Assembly: GCF_902498995.1 (NCBI RefSeq)
Contig: NZ_CABVLY010000021.1
Coordinates: 86,267-150,266, forward strand
DNA length: 64,000 nucleotides
Source of the DNA: Burkholderia anthina
GTDB taxonomy: Bacteria > Pseudomonadota > Gammaproteobacteria > Burkholderiales > Burkholderiaceae
Reading direction: 5' to 3'
Shown here one piece after another: positions 25,297 to 34,855 of this stretch. Under the pieces are notes generated by a model that had not been told where the DNA came from, made no database searches, and saw nothing but the letters and a program-made list of their open reading frames with translations. Position numbers and translations under genes: made by a program. The stretch's first letter is position 1. Every line of letters starts with the position of its first letter.

Positions 25297-25568
25297 GCTT
25301 CCTCCGGCGGATCGGACAGCACGATCTCGATGCCGCCGAAGCGCGATGCGACCCAGTTGTACGCGTGGCATGCGATCCACAGCAGCACGAAGCCGAGGAT
25401 CGCGTTCAGCAGCAGTGCGCTCAGGATCGTGCTCAGCTCGACCATCCCGTAGCGGATGTACGCGACCAGAATGCCCAGCAGCACGATCGGCACGCTGAAC
25501 GTCAGATAGACGAGGATCAGCGCCTTTGCGGTCTGCCCCGCGGCGATCGACGAGATTTGTTTTTTCAT
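25293..25568 (-). CDS. Small two-helix membrane protein, unknown function
   Basis: A 91-residue protein with two strong hydrophobic segments (about 18-40, ALILVYLTFSVPIVLLGILV, and 46-68, ILSALLLNAILGFVLLWIAC) and an acidic C-terminal tail ending DPPEEA. No family is recognised. It overlaps the GNAT gene by four bases and lies 37 bases after the moeA stop region boundary on the same strand's upstream side, so it may be a separate small operon with the GNAT gene. Confidence 0.75.
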   Translation of the reverse strand: MKKQISSIAAGQTAKALILVYLTFSVPIVLLGILVAYIRYGMVELSTILSALLLNAILGFVLLWIACHAYNWVASRFGGIEIVLSDPPEEA

Positions 25569-25605
25569 GTGCGGATTGCCCCCGTAGAGATATACCGATT
25601 GGAAT

Positions 25606-26901
25606 TCAGATCAGGCCGTCGAGCGGCAGGATGTCGACCGGGGCGCCCGCGTCGACTGCCGCGGTATCGTGGCCCAGGACGATGAAACAGTTGGCGGCCG
25701 CGAGGCCGCTCAGCGACGCGGAGCTCTGCGAACCGGCCGGCGCGACGTGCCACTGGCCGTTGGCGGCGCGCGTCGCGATGGCCCGCAGGTACTCGGTGCG
25801 GCCCGGGCGCTTTTTCAGTGCCTGCGTGCTGAGTGCCGTGTACATCGCCGGTGCCGCCGCGTGCGCACCGGCCAGCGTCAGCAGCGCGGGGCGCACGATG
25901 GCGTAGAACGTCACGGCGGATGCGACCGGATTGCCGGGCAGCCCGAAGAACAGCACGTGGCCGGCGCCGTCGGCCGCGCGCGCGAGCGTGCCGCACGCGA
26001 GCGGCCGGCCGGGCCGCAGTGCGAGGCTCGCGAACGTGACGTCGCCGAGGCGCGCCATCACGTCGCGCGTGAAGTCGGCTTCGCCGACCGACACGCCGCC
26101 CGACGTGATTACCGCGTCGGCCTGTGCGGCGACCGCGTCGCTTAACGCGCGTTCGAGCGCGGCGGGATCGTCGCGGACGATCCCGAGATCGACGGCATCG
26201 ATGTGCAGCCGTTCGAGCATCGCGACCAGCATCCCGCGATTGCTGTCGTACAGCGTGCCGCGGCCGAGCGGCTCGCCGGGTTCGCGCAGTTCGTCGCCGG
26301 TCGAGAACACGGCGACGCGCACGCGGCGGCGCACCGTGACTTCGGTCAGACCGAACGATGCCAGCAGGCCGAGATCGGACGGACGCAGGATGCGGCCGGC
26401 GGCGAGCGCGCACGCGCCGCGCGCGAGGTCCTCGCCGGCCTTGCGGCAGTTTGCGCCGCGCGCGGCGTCGTGCGCGGCGAAGCGGACGACGTCACCGTCG
26501 ACCCGAACGCGTTCCTGCGGAATGACCGTGTCGCATCCGGCCGGCATCGGCGCGCCGGTCATGATGCGGATGCACGCCCCGGCCGCCACGGCGCCGTCGA
26601 ACGGATGGCCGGCGAACGCGGTGCCGGCGATCGTCAGCGTGACGTCGCCGGGCGATGCGGACGCGCTTGCGCTGCCGGCGAACGCATAGCCGTCCATCGC
26701 CGAGTTGTCGTATGCGGGAATGTCGAACGGCGCATTCACGTCGGCCGCGAGCACGCGGTCGAGCGCATCGTGCAGCGATACCGTGTCGCAAGCATCGACC
26801 GGCGCCGCGAAACGGCACGCGAGCGCCTGCGCGTCGGCGAGCGACAGCGGGGCATCGGAATCGGGTGCGGTTCGGGAAACGGGCGGGGGTTGCTTGATCA
26901 T
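25606..26901 (-). CDS. moeA: Molybdopterin molybdenumtransferase
   Basis: A 431-residue MoeA, which inserts molybdate into adenylated molybdopterin. FDIPAYDNSAMDGYAF is the domain I signature, IRIMTGAPMPAGCDTVIPQE follows, and the MogA-like domain has DSNRGMLVAMLE, TSGGVSVGEADFT and FFGLPGNPVASAVTF. The C-terminal domain IV is complete. It is the last gene of moaA-mobA-moeA. The start ATG at 26901 lies 104 bases after mobA. Confidence 0.96.
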   Translation of the reverse strand: MIKQPPPVSRTAPDSDAPLSLADAQALACRFAAPVDACDTVSLHDALDRVLAADVNAPFDIPAYDNSAMDGYAFAGSASASASPGDVTLTIAGTAFAGHPFDGAVAAGACIRIMTGAPMPAGCDTVIPQERVRVDGDVVRFAAHDAARGANCRKAGEDLARGACALAAGRILRPSDLGLLASFGLTEVTVRRRVRVAVFSTGDELREPGEPLGRGTLYDSNRGMLVAMLERLHIDAVDLGIVRDDPAALERALSDAVAAQADAVITSGGVSVGEADFTRDVMARLGDVTFASLALRPGRPLACGTLARAADGAGHVLFFGLPGNPVASAVTFYAIVRPALLTLAGAHAAAPAMYTALSTQALKKRPGRTEYLRAIATRAANGQWHVAPAGSQSSASLSGLAAANCFIVLGHDTAAVDAGAPVDILPLDGLI

Positions 26902-27005
26902 CAGTCGGACTGCGCCGCAAGGCGTATCGGGTTCGTGGCCGGTGGCGCGAAGAGGGCGCCTGAGCGCGCAGGCGCATGCGGCGGGCGGGAACGATGCCGG
27001 CGCCG

Positions 27006-27623
27006 TCAGCGGCGGGCGAGCGCGGCGAGTTCCTGCCAGGAGTTGGCATTGTAAAACGCACGCTCGTCGCGAAACTCGACTTCGACCGTCTTGTGGCGTG
27101 CGTACCACGCACGCACCTTGCGCTCGCCGGCGGCGAGCCCGGCAGCGAGATCGTCGGCGAGCGACGTGCGCAGCAGCGCGAAGGTCGGTTGCGGCGAGCG
27201 CGTTTGCTGCGCGTCGACGGTTACCGCCATCGCGATGTCGGCGCGTTGCGCGTCGAGCGCCGCACGCAATTGCGCGACGAGGTCGGTCGGCAAATACGGC
27301 GTGTCGCAGGGCGAGCACGCGACGAGCGGCGCGCGTGCCGCCCGCATGCCGGCAAGCAGGCCCGCGAGCGGGCCGGGGAAATCGGGTGTTGCGTCCGGCA
27401 CGATGCGCGCGTCGAACGGTGCGCCGAGCTCGGCGTAGCGATCGGCATTGCGATTGGCGCTGATCAGCGTCTCGTCGACCTGCGGCGACAGCCGGCGCAG
27501 CACGTGCAGCGCGAGCGGCGTACCGTCGAGCAACTGCAGGCCCTTGTCGGCGCCGTCCATGCGCGTCGCGCGCCCGCCTGCGAGCAGCAGGCCGGTGATG
27601 GCGGGCGAGTCGGAAGCGGGCAT
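27006..27623 (-). CDS. mobA: Molybdenum cofactor guanylyltransferase
   Basis: A 205-residue MobA attaching GMP to molybdenum cofactor to give Mo-bis-MGD. The nucleotide-binding loop LLLAGGRATRMDGADKGLQL, FPGPLAGLLAGM and CDTPYLPTDLV are characteristic. It lies between moaA (30-base gap) and moeA, so the cofactor is both made and converted to the dinucleotide form here. Confidence 0.95.
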   Translation of the reverse strand: MPASDSPAITGLLLAGGRATRMDGADKGLQLLDGTPLALHVLRRLSPQVDETLISANRNADRYAELGAPFDARIVPDATPDFPGPLAGLLAGMRAARAPLVACSPCDTPYLPTDLVAQLRAALDAQRADIAMAVTVDAQQTRSPQPTFALLRTSLADDLAAGLAAGERKVRAWYARHKTVEVEFRDERAFYNANSWQELAALARR

Positions 27624-27653
27624 CGTCGGGAAAATCGGGGACGGGCGGCGCGG

Positions 27654-28766
27654 TCAGCCGCCGATGTAGGACATTTCGACACGCTTGCCGTCGCCGTAGG
27701 GGGCGACGTCGCCGGCCGCGCTGCCGCGCAACTGCGAATAGCGGTCGGTGCGGGCCTGCCAGATCCGGGCAATCGCGGTCGCGATCTCGGCGTCGCTGGC
27801 GCCGCCGCGCACCAGCGCGCGCAGATCGTGGCCTCCCGACGCGAACAGGCACAGGTACAGCTTGCCTTCGGTCGACAGCCGCGCGCGCGTGCAGTCGCCG
27901 CAGAATGCCTGCGTGACGCTCGAGATCACGCCGATTTCGCCGCCGCCGTCCGCATAGCCCCAGCGCTGTGCGGTTTCGGCCGCCGTGTGCGGCTCGAGCG
28001 GCACCAGCGGGAACCGTTCGGCGATCCGCGCGATGACGTCCGCGGACGGCAGCACTTCGGTCATGTTCCAGCCGTTCGACGTGCCGACATCCATGTATTC
28101 GATGAAGCGCAGGATCACGCCCGTGCCGCGGAAGCGCTCGGCCATCGGCAGGATCTCGCCGTCGTTGGTGCCGCGCTTCACGACCATGTTGACCTTTACC
28201 GGCGCGAGGCCCGCGGCCTGCGCGGCGAAGATGCCGTCGAGGACGTCGGCGCTCGCGAAGTCGGCGTCGTTCATGCGTTTGAACAGCGTATCGTCGAGCG
28301 CGTCGAGGCTGACCGTCACGCGCGTGAGCCCGGCGTCCTTCAGCGCGCGCGCCTTGCGGGCGAGCAGCGAGCCGTTGGTCGTCAGCGTCAGGTCGAGCGG
28401 GCGACCGTCGTGGGTCGTCAGGCGCGCGAGGCGCTCGATCAGGAATTCGAGGTTCTTGCGCAGCAGCGGCTCGCCGCCCGTGATGCGGATTTTTTCGACG
28501 CCGTGTGCGACGAAGAGCCGCGCCACGCGCTCGATCTCTTCGTGCGTGAGCAGCGCGCTGTGCGGCAGGAACGGGTAGTCCTTGTCGAACACGTCGCGCG
28601 GCATGCAGTACACGCAGCGGAAGTTGCAGCGATCCGTCACCGAAATGCGCAGATCGCGCAACGGCCTGGCGAACGTGTCGGCCAGGGCGCCGTCAGGGGT
28701 GTGCGGGACGCCGGAGATATCCGGCATCCCGCTGACGTCGGCGAGAGGAATGATGCGTCGGGACAT
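27654..28766 (-). CDS. moaA: GTP 3',8-cyclase
   Basis: A 370-residue radical-SAM enzyme, the first step of molybdenum cofactor synthesis. CNFRCVYC binds the SAM-cleaving 4Fe-4S cluster, RITGGEPLLRKNLEFLI follows, and the second cluster uses CGDCTRARLSTEGKLYLCLF. The terminal Gly-Gly (YIGG) needed for catalysis is present. An N-terminal extension of about 35 residues precedes the core. It leads the moaA-mobA-moeA cluster. Confidence 0.97.
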   Translation of the reverse strand: MSRRIIPLADVSGMPDISGVPHTPDGALADTFARPLRDLRISVTDRCNFRCVYCMPRDVFDKDYPFLPHSALLTHEEIERVARLFVAHGVEKIRITGGEPLLRKNLEFLIERLARLTTHDGRPLDLTLTTNGSLLARKARALKDAGLTRVTVSLDALDDTLFKRMNDADFASADVLDGIFAAQAAGLAPVKVNMVVKRGTNDGEILPMAERFRGTGVILRFIEYMDVGTSNGWNMTEVLPSADVIARIAERFPLVPLEPHTAAETAQRWGYADGGGEIGVISSVTQAFCGDCTRARLSTEGKLYLCLFASGGHDLRALVRGGASDAEIATAIARIWQARTDRYSQLRGSAAGDVAPYGDGKRVEMSYIGG

Positions 28767-28850
28767 GTTGAAAGAAGTGCGAGCCAGACCTCTATTTTAG
28801 CCGCAAGCGGCCGGCCGGGCCGGTGGGCGGAAACCCGCAGCGCGGAAATG

Positions 28851-28877
28851 AAAAAGCCCGCCGGAGGCGGGCTTTTT
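28851..28877 (-). terminator. Intrinsic terminator of rne
   Basis: A perfect twelve-pair stem (28851-28862 with 28866-28877) with a GGA loop and A5/T5 flanks, 20 bases after the rne stop on the minus strand. Confidence 0.9.
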
Positions 28878-28897
28878 CTGGTCGGGCGCTGCGCCGC

Positions 28898-31800
28898 TTA
28901 GCGGTGCGACGTTTCGACCTGCTGCATCGGGGTCGAGTCGGCCGGCGGCAGCGTCTTGCGTTCGCGCGGCACGCGGGCGGCACGCGGCAGATGCGAGGCG
29001 GCTTCCTGCGCAGCGCGGAACTTGTCGGCGTCCGTGTTCACCCACACGAGGCCGGCCTGTTCCAGCACGACATCGAGGCTCGCCGAAGCGGGCGCTGCGG
29101 CGGCTTGCGCGGGGGCCGGAGCCGGTTCCGGTGCGGCAACCGCTTCGACCGGTGCGGCTTCGACATGAACCGGTTCGACATGCGCCGGCTCGACAACTGC
29201 CGGAGCGACAGTTACCGGTTCGACAACTGCCGGGGCGACTTCGGCTGCAACGACCGGTGCCGGTGCGGGCTGCTCGACGGGCGCGGACTGCGGCGCTTCG
29301 ACGGCAGCCGGTGCGGCCGGCACTTCGAACGCGTCGGTCGGCGAAACCGCGACCGGAGCCGGGCCGGCTTCCTCAGCGGCGGCCGGCGCGACCGGTGCCG
29401 GTTCGGCGGCCTGGGCGACCACGGCGGGCTCGACCGGAGCGACCGGCGTCGCTTCGACGCGAACCGGTGCCGGTTGCGGCTCGACCGCGGCCGGTGCTGC
29501 CGGTTCGGCATGCTGCTCGACTGCTGCTTCGGCAACGACGGCGCCTGCCGCGGCAACGGCGGCCACGGCGACCGGTGCGGCCGTATGGGCCGGCTCGATC
29601 GAGGGCGACGCTTCCGTCGTCACGGCTTGCTCGGCGGTTTCACCGTGCATGCCCTGGTCGACGACTGCGCCTTCGTCCTCGCGCTCGCGGCGACCGCCAC
29701 GGCGGCCGCGGCGGCGGCGGCGACGTTCCTCGCCGTCACGTGCGCCGGCTTCCGCATCGGCAGCCACATCGGCGCCCGGCAGGGCGGTTGCGGCTGCTTC
29801 GTCGGCTTCCGACTCCGGGTGGTTCTCGCCACGGGTGACGGTTTCGAGCGTGGCCGCATGCTGCGTCGGCTTGCGGCGTTCGCGACGCTCGCCACGGCCG
29901 GCTGCGTCGGCGGCTTCCGGCTGCTCGGCGCGTTCGCGCGGCTCACGGTTCTCGCGCGGTTCACGCGGTTCGCGGTTTTCACGCGGCTCGCGCGGTTCGC
30001 GGCCTTCACGCGGGCCACGGCCCTCGCGAGCTTCGCGGTTTTCACGCGGTTCACGACCCTCACGCAGTTCACGGCCTTCGCGCGGTTCACGCGGCTCGCG
30101 GACTTCCTTGCCTTCGCGTTCCTGGCGTTGCGGCTGGCCGCGGCCTGCCGCAGCCTGGTCGCGACCACCCTGAGCCTGCTGGGCGCCGCCGCGACGGTTG
30201 CGATTGCGATCGCCGCCGCGCTGGTCCGACTTCTCGGTTCGCTCGCGGGCCGGGCGGGCAGCCTGTTCCTTCACCGGTGCCGGTGCAACCGGCGCGGGTG
30301 CCGGAGCCGGCGACATGCCGAACAGACCCTTCAGCCAGCCGATGAAGCCGCCGCTTGCCACGGCGACCGGTGCCGGTGCCGCAACCGGCTCGGCCGGGCG
30401 CTGGGGTGCCGGGCTCGGCGCCGGACGCTCGGGCGTGATGCCCTTGACCGCCGCTTCCTGCTTCGGCTTCACGTCGGCTGTGCGCTTGCTGTAGCCGGTT
30501 TCCGACTCCAGTTCGCGGGCGGCTTCCTCGGCCATCTTCCAGGACGCGCGCGGATCGTCGAGGCGTGCATCGTCATGGCGCAGGCGCTCGAGCTTGTAGT
30601 GCGGCGTATCGAGGTGCTTGTTCGGGATCAGCACGATGCCGACCTTGAAGCGCGACTCGATCTTGTTGATTTCCTGACGTTTTTCGTTGAGCAGGAAGGC
30701 GGTCACCTCGACCGGCACCTGGCAGTGGATCGCCGCGGTGTTTTCCTTCATCGCTTCTTCCTGAATGATCCGCAGGACCTGCAGCGCGGACGATTCGGTA
30801 TCGCGGATGTGGCCGGTGCCGTTACAGCGCGGGCACGTCACGTGGCTGCCTTCCGACAGGGCCGGGCGCAGACGCTGGCGCGACAGTTCCATCAGGCCGA
30901 AACGCGAGATCTTGCCCATCTGCACACGGGCGCGGTCATGCTTGAGCGCGTCCTTCAGGCGTTGCTCGACTTCGCGCTGGCTCTTGGCCGACTCCATGTC
31001 GATGAAGTCGATCACGATCAGGCCGCCGAGGTCGCGCAGGCGCAGCTGGCGGGCCACTTCGTCCGCCGCTTCGAGGTTCGTGCGGGTTGCCGTTTCCTCG
31101 ATGTCGGCGCCCTTGGTGGCGCGCGCCGAGTTCACGTCGATCGCGACGAGCGCTTCGGTGTGGTCGATCACGATCGCGCCGCCCGACGGCAGCGGTACCG
31201 TGCGCGAGTACGCGGTTTCGATCTGGTGCTCGATCTGGAAGCGCGAGAAGAGCGGCACGTCGTCGTGGTAGCGCTTCACCTTCGACACGTTGTCCGGCAT
31301 CACGATGTCCATGAACGCACGGGCCTGATCGTGGATCTCGGTCGTGTCGATCAGGATTTCGCCGATATCGGGCTGGAAATAGTCCCGGATCGCGCGGATC
31401 ACGAGGCTCGATTCCAGATAGATCAGCATCGGCTGGCCGGAATTGCCGCTTTGCGACGCCGCTTCGATCGCGCGCCACAGTTGCAGCAGGTAGTTCAGGT
31501 CCCACTGCAGTTCCTCGGCGCTGCGGCCGATGCCCGCGGTACGGGCGATCATGCTCATGCCGTCGGGAATCTGCAGCTGCGCCATGGTTTCGCGCAGTTC
31601 CTGGCGTTCGTCGCCTTCGATCCGGCGCGACACGCCGCCGCCGCGCGGGTTGTTCGGCATCAGCACCAGATAACGGCCGGCGAGCGAGATGAACGTCGTC
31701 AGGGCGGCGCCCTTGTTGCCGCGTTCTTCCTTCTCGACCTGGACGATCAGCTCCTGGCCTTCGCGCAGGGCATCCTGAATGCGCGCGGAGCGCATGTCGA

Positions 31801-32044
31801 TGCCTTCCTTGAAGTACTGGCGGGCGACTTCCTTGAACGGCAGGAAGCCGTGGCGGTCTTCGCCGTAGTTGACGAAGCACGCTTCGAGCGACGGCTCGAT
31901 ACGGGTGATGACACCTTTGTAGATATTGCCTTTGCGCTGTTCGCGCCCGGCGGTCTCGATGTCGATGTCGATGAGCTTTTGCCCATCGACGATGGCGACG
32001 CGCAGCTCCTCCTGCTGCGTCGCATTGAACAGCATGCGTTTCAT
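28898..32044 (-). CDS. rne: Ribonuclease E
   Basis: A 1048-residue RNase E. The first 500 or so residues are catalytic: MKRMLFNATQQEELRVAIVD, an S1 domain (about 38-120), the DNase-I-like site VAIDVNSARATKG, and the Zn-link CPRCNGTGHIRD near residue 405. The C-terminal half is disordered: Arg/Glu repeats (about 643-703), an arginine block (EERRRRRRGRRGGRRERED) and an Ala/Pro/Val-rich tail, which in E. coli would bind RNA and degradosome partners. The start ATG 32044 has GGAG upstream. A 722-base gap precedes it, divergent from rluC, possibly an autoregulatory leader. Confidence 0.96.
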   Translation of the reverse strand: MKRMLFNATQQEELRVAIVDGQKLIDIDIETAGREQRKGNIYKGVITRIEPSLEACFVNYGEDRHGFLPFKEVARQYFKEGIDMRSARIQDALREGQELIVQVEKEERGNKGAALTTFISLAGRYLVLMPNNPRGGGVSRRIEGDERQELRETMAQLQIPDGMSMIARTAGIGRSAEELQWDLNYLLQLWRAIEAASQSGNSGQPMLIYLESSLVIRAIRDYFQPDIGEILIDTTEIHDQARAFMDIVMPDNVSKVKRYHDDVPLFSRFQIEHQIETAYSRTVPLPSGGAIVIDHTEALVAIDVNSARATKGADIEETATRTNLEAADEVARQLRLRDLGGLIVIDFIDMESAKSQREVEQRLKDALKHDRARVQMGKISRFGLMELSRQRLRPALSEGSHVTCPRCNGTGHIRDTESSALQVLRIIQEEAMKENTAAIHCQVPVEVTAFLLNEKRQEINKIESRFKVGIVLIPNKHLDTPHYKLERLRHDDARLDDPRASWKMAEEAARELESETGYSKRTADVKPKQEAAVKGITPERPAPSPAPQRPAEPVAAPAPVAVASGGFIGWLKGLFGMSPAPAPAPVAPAPVKEQAARPARERTEKSDQRGGDRNRNRRGGAQQAQGGRDQAAAGRGQPQRQEREGKEVREPREPREGRELREGREPRENREAREGRGPREGREPREPRENREPREPRENREPRERAEQPEAADAAGRGERRERRKPTQHAATLETVTRGENHPESEADEAAATALPGADVAADAEAGARDGEERRRRRRGRRGGRREREDEGAVVDQGMHGETAEQAVTTEASPSIEPAHTAAPVAVAAVAAAGAVVAEAAVEQHAEPAAPAAVEPQPAPVRVEATPVAPVEPAVVAQAAEPAPVAPAAAEEAGPAPVAVSPTDAFEVPAAPAAVEAPQSAPVEQPAPAPVVAAEVAPAVVEPVTVAPAVVEPAHVEPVHVEAAPVEAVAAPEPAPAPAQAAAAPASASLDVVLEQAGLVWVNTDADKFRAAQEAASHLPRAARVPRERKTLPPADSTPMQQVETSHR
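29935..30115. repeat. Short degenerate repeats coding RE-rich region of RNase E
   Basis: About 180 bases of imperfect tandem units coding REPRE, RENRE and REGRE on the minus strand (residues about 643-703). Units are in multiples of three, so copy changes would keep the frame. Confidence 0.75.
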
Positions 32045-32766
32045 GAACGACTCCAGGCGACTCTGCTGCCGGCGCCTCGCGGTTGTCAGCCGCGAGGGCG
32101 GAAACGGCGGCAGGCCGCACCTTGTTGTGTTGTCACAAGCACGCTGGAGCGGGAAGGATGGCGGGGAGAATTGCCTGAAGAGGCGCTTGGGCCCGAAAGA
32201 CGGGGCCGGCGGCCATAGGGCACCTGCGAACACGGCTTCAAAGCACGGCGTCCACACACCGCACGCTGCAAAAGCGCGCTAAGCCTGATACCGGCATTGC
32301 CACGGGGCGCGCGCAATGCGTCGCGCGCGCCGACGGGCGGCAGATGCTGCGGCTTGGGCCGCAGCGGGGAGTATCGAATCCAGCCCGACTTTCCCGCCTG
32401 GGGTGTACTTCCCTGGTTTGACGTCGCCAAGCCCCGCACGCTTCGCGGGGCCAAATCGGGCGCAACGCCGTAATTTTCGCAACCGGCAGCCTGCGGACGC
32501 ACTTCGCGCCGTCGGGCTACCGATCAAATTCTTTTCAACCAACTTTCCGTTACCGCGGCGCGGTGCCGACCGAATCCGCCTGTGGGCGCGATCCTTGCCG
32601 ACGGGCTGCGCCGTGCGTGCAACTTGCTGCATCTCTTTGATTAGGGGTGAGCAGCAGACCCCCGGCGCAAGTAAAATAACGGTTTCCGCTTGCGCCTTGC
32701 CCGACTCGGTCGGGGCCGGCCTGTCAGGCCACCCTCAACGTCCGGCTGGGCAAAATTATATTCAGT
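32045..32766. other. Divergent rne-rluC intergenic region
   Basis: A 722-base gap without a credible gene. It should hold the rne and rluC promoters and a long rne leader. Visible structures are TTGTG-TTGT-CACAA near 32124, a seven-pair hairpin GCCCCGC/GCGGGGC (32431-32437 with 32445-32451) and an AT-rich stretch before the rluC start. I found no convincing -35/-10 pair. Open frames here lack coding character. Confidence 0.6.
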
Positions 32767-33771
32767 ATGAATGAGTTAGGCAAAATATCCCAGAATTCAG
32801 TCGCAAGCGGCCAGGTATCGATGATCGAGATCGACGAAAACTCGGCCGGTCAGCGGATCGATAACTTCCTGTTGCGCGTCTGTAAAGGCGTGCCCAAGAG
32901 CCATATTTACCGAATCCTGCGCAGCGGGGAAGTTCGGGTAAACAAGGGTCGGGTCGATGCGCAGTATCGTCTCGCGTTCGGCGACATCGTCCGCGTGCCC
33001 CCGGTGCGGGTAGCGGCGGCCGACCTCGCGCGCGCCGACACGCCGATCGTGCCGCCCGCGCAGTTCGACGTGCTGTACGAGGACGACGCGATGCTCGTCA
33101 TCAACAAGCCGGCCGGTGTCGCGGTGCATGGCGGCAGCGGCGTCGCGTTCGGCGTGATCGAGCAGATGCGCCAGGCGCGCCCGCGCGCGAAATTCCTCGA
33201 ACTCGTGCACCGGCTCGACCGCGAGACGTCCGGGGTTCTGATGCTCGCGAAGAAGCGCACAGCGCTCGTCGCCCTGCATGAACAGATCCGCGAAAACCGG
33301 ATGGACAAGCGCTACTTCGCGTGCGGGCACGGCGAATGGCAGCCCGATTGGGGCCGCCGCCGCGCGGTGAAGGTGCCGCTGTTCAAGTATTCGACCCCGG
33401 AAGGAGAGCGGCGCGTGCGCGTGCAGGACGACGGTCTGCCGTCGCACACCGTATTCAATCTGCTCGATCGCTGGCCGGATTACGTGCTGGTCGAGGCGGA
33501 ACTCAAAACGGGTCGGACCCATCAGATTCGTGTGCACCTCGCGCATCTCGGCCTGCCGATCGCCGGCGACGCCAAGTATGGCGATTTCGCACTGAACAAG
33601 GCGCTGGCACGCGCGAATGCGCAGCCGTCGCTGAAACGGATGTTCCTGCATGCGCATCGGCTGCGGCTGGCCCATCCGCTGACCGGCGAGGCGCTGCAGT
33701 TCGACGCGCCGCTGCCGGACGAATGCCGGCGCTTCCTCGATCAACTCAGCGCTCTGCGCGATACCGCCTGA
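32767..33771 (+). CDS. rluC: 23S rRNA pseudouridine synthase RluC
   Basis: A 334-residue RluA-family enzyme. An S4 domain (about 25-85, GQRIDNFLLRVCKGVPKSHI, GEVRVNKGRVD) precedes the catalytic domain with HRLDRETSGVL (catalytic Asp) and LKTGRTHQIRVHLAHLG. RluC modifies U955, U2504 and U2580 in E. coli 23S rRNA. It is classically divergent from rne, as here. Confidence 0.95.
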   Translation: MNELGKISQNSVASGQVSMIEIDENSAGQRIDNFLLRVCKGVPKSHIYRILRSGEVRVNKGRVDAQYRLAFGDIVRVPPVRVAAADLARADTPIVPPAQFDVLYEDDAMLVINKPAGVAVHGGSGVAFGVIEQMRQARPRAKFLELVHRLDRETSGVLMLAKKRTALVALHEQIRENRMDKRYFACGHGEWQPDWGRRRAVKVPLFKYSTPEGERRVRVQDDGLPSHTVFNLLDRWPDYVLVEAELKTGRTHQIRVHLAHLGLPIAGDAKYGDFALNKALARANAQPSLKRMFLHAHRLRLAHPLTGEALQFDAPLPDECRRFLDQLSALRDTA

Positions 33772-33776
33772 ATCGC

Positions 33777-34436
33777 ATGTCCCGACAGCAATTTGATCTG
33801 ATCGTCTTCGACTGGGACGGCACGCTGATGGATTCGACTGCGCACATCGCGCACAGCATCCAGGCGGCCTGCCGCGATCTCGGTTTGCCCACACCGTCCG
33901 ACGAGGCGTCCCGTTACGTGATCGGTCTCGGCCTGCGCGATGCGCTGCAGATTACCGCTCCGACCCTCGATCCGTCCGACTATCCGCGGCTGGCCGAGCG
34001 CTATCGCTATCACTATCTGCTGGACGACCAGCGCATCGAGCTGTTCGCCGGCGTGCGCGAACTGCTCGCCGAGTTGCGCGACACGGGCTACCTGCTCGCG
34101 GTCGCGACCGGCAAGGGCCGGGTCGGGCTGAACCGCGTGCTCGACCAGTCGAAGCTCACGAGCCTGTTCGATGCGACGCGCTGCGCGGACGAGACGTTCT
34201 CGAAGCCGCATCCGGCGATGCTGCACGAGTTGTCGCGCGAACTGGGGCAGGATCTGGCGCGCACGGTGATGATCGGCGACACGACGCACGATCTGCAGAT
34301 GGCCGCGAGCGCGGGGGCAGCGGGCATCGGCGTTTCGTACGGCGCGCACACGGCCGACGCGCTGGCTGCGCTGACGCCGCGTTTCGTCGCGCCGGACGTC
34401 GTCGCGCTGACGGCATGGCTGCGGGAGCACGCATGA
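33777..34436 (+). CDS. HAD-family phosphatase (Gph-like)
   Basis: A 219-residue HAD hydrolase. DLIVFDWDGTLMDSTAHIA is motif I with the nucleophile Asp, LAVATGKGR is motif II, and KPHPAML and MIGDTTHDLQMA are motifs III and IV. A helical cap lies between. It resembles phosphoglycolate phosphatase; the true substrate is unknown. It begins 5 bases after rluC and overlaps the next gene by four bases. Confidence 0.92.
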   Translation: MSRQQFDLIVFDWDGTLMDSTAHIAHSIQAACRDLGLPTPSDEASRYVIGLGLRDALQITAPTLDPSDYPRLAERYRYHYLLDDQRIELFAGVRELLAELRDTGYLLAVATGKGRVGLNRVLDQSKLTSLFDATRCADETFSKPHPAMLHELSRELGQDLARTVMIGDTTHDLQMAASAGAAGIGVSYGAHTADALAALTPRFVAPDVVALTAWLREHA

Positions 34437-34843
34437 GCGTGGCGCCTGACGCCGTGCGCGTGTGTGCATCCGACGCGCTGGCCGACGGCGGCGCCGGCGT
34501 GCGCGTCGATGCGACGCTGCGCGGCGAGCAGGCGGTCGTATTCTTCGTGCGCTACGACGGCCGCGCGTACGGCTACCTGAACCGCTGCGCGCACGTGCCG
34601 ATGGAGCTCGACTGGGCCGAAGGGCAGTTCTTCGAGTCGTCCGGCCTCTATCTGATGTGTGCGACGCACGGTGCGATCTATGCGCCGGACACCGGCAAAT
34701 GTGTTGGCGGCCCGTGCCGCGGCGGCCGCCTGCGGCCGGTCGAGGTCGACGAGCGCGACACGCCCGACGGGCGTGCGGTATTCTGGGTGCCCGATGCGGA
34801 CCTGCATCCCGCCGCGCCGGTTCCTCCCGCCACGACCGACTGA
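34433..34843 (+). CDS. Rieske 2Fe-2S protein
   Basis: A 136-residue Rieske protein. The cluster ligands are C-x-H in NRCAHVPMELDW and C-x2-H in YLMCATHGAIYAPDTGKCVGG. No membrane anchor or catalytic domain is present, so it is a soluble ferredoxin-like carrier or regulator. Its ATG overlaps the HAD stop. The role in this operon is unknown. Confidence 0.9.
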   Translation: MSVAPDAVRVCASDALADGGAGVRVDATLRGEQAVVFFVRYDGRAYGYLNRCAHVPMELDWAEGQFFESSGLYLMCATHGAIYAPDTGKCVGGPCRGGRLRPVEVDERDTPDGRAVFWVPDADLHPAAPVPPATTD

Positions 34844-34855
34844 CGACAACACTGC

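Noticed and set aside
29935..30115. CRISPR-like or REP-type repeat array
   Set aside because: Units are degenerate, vary in spacing, have no unique spacers and are explained by RE-repeat coding in RNase E.
28823..32218. A 1131-residue open frame antisense to rne
   Set aside because: Its composition mirrors the rne repeats in the opposite strand, and rne has clear catalytic motifs. It is a shadow frame of high-GC coding DNA.
32277..32632. Small open frames in the rne-rluC gap
   Set aside because: No ribosome sites and Arg/Ala-biased products; better explained as leader RNA in GC-rich DNA.
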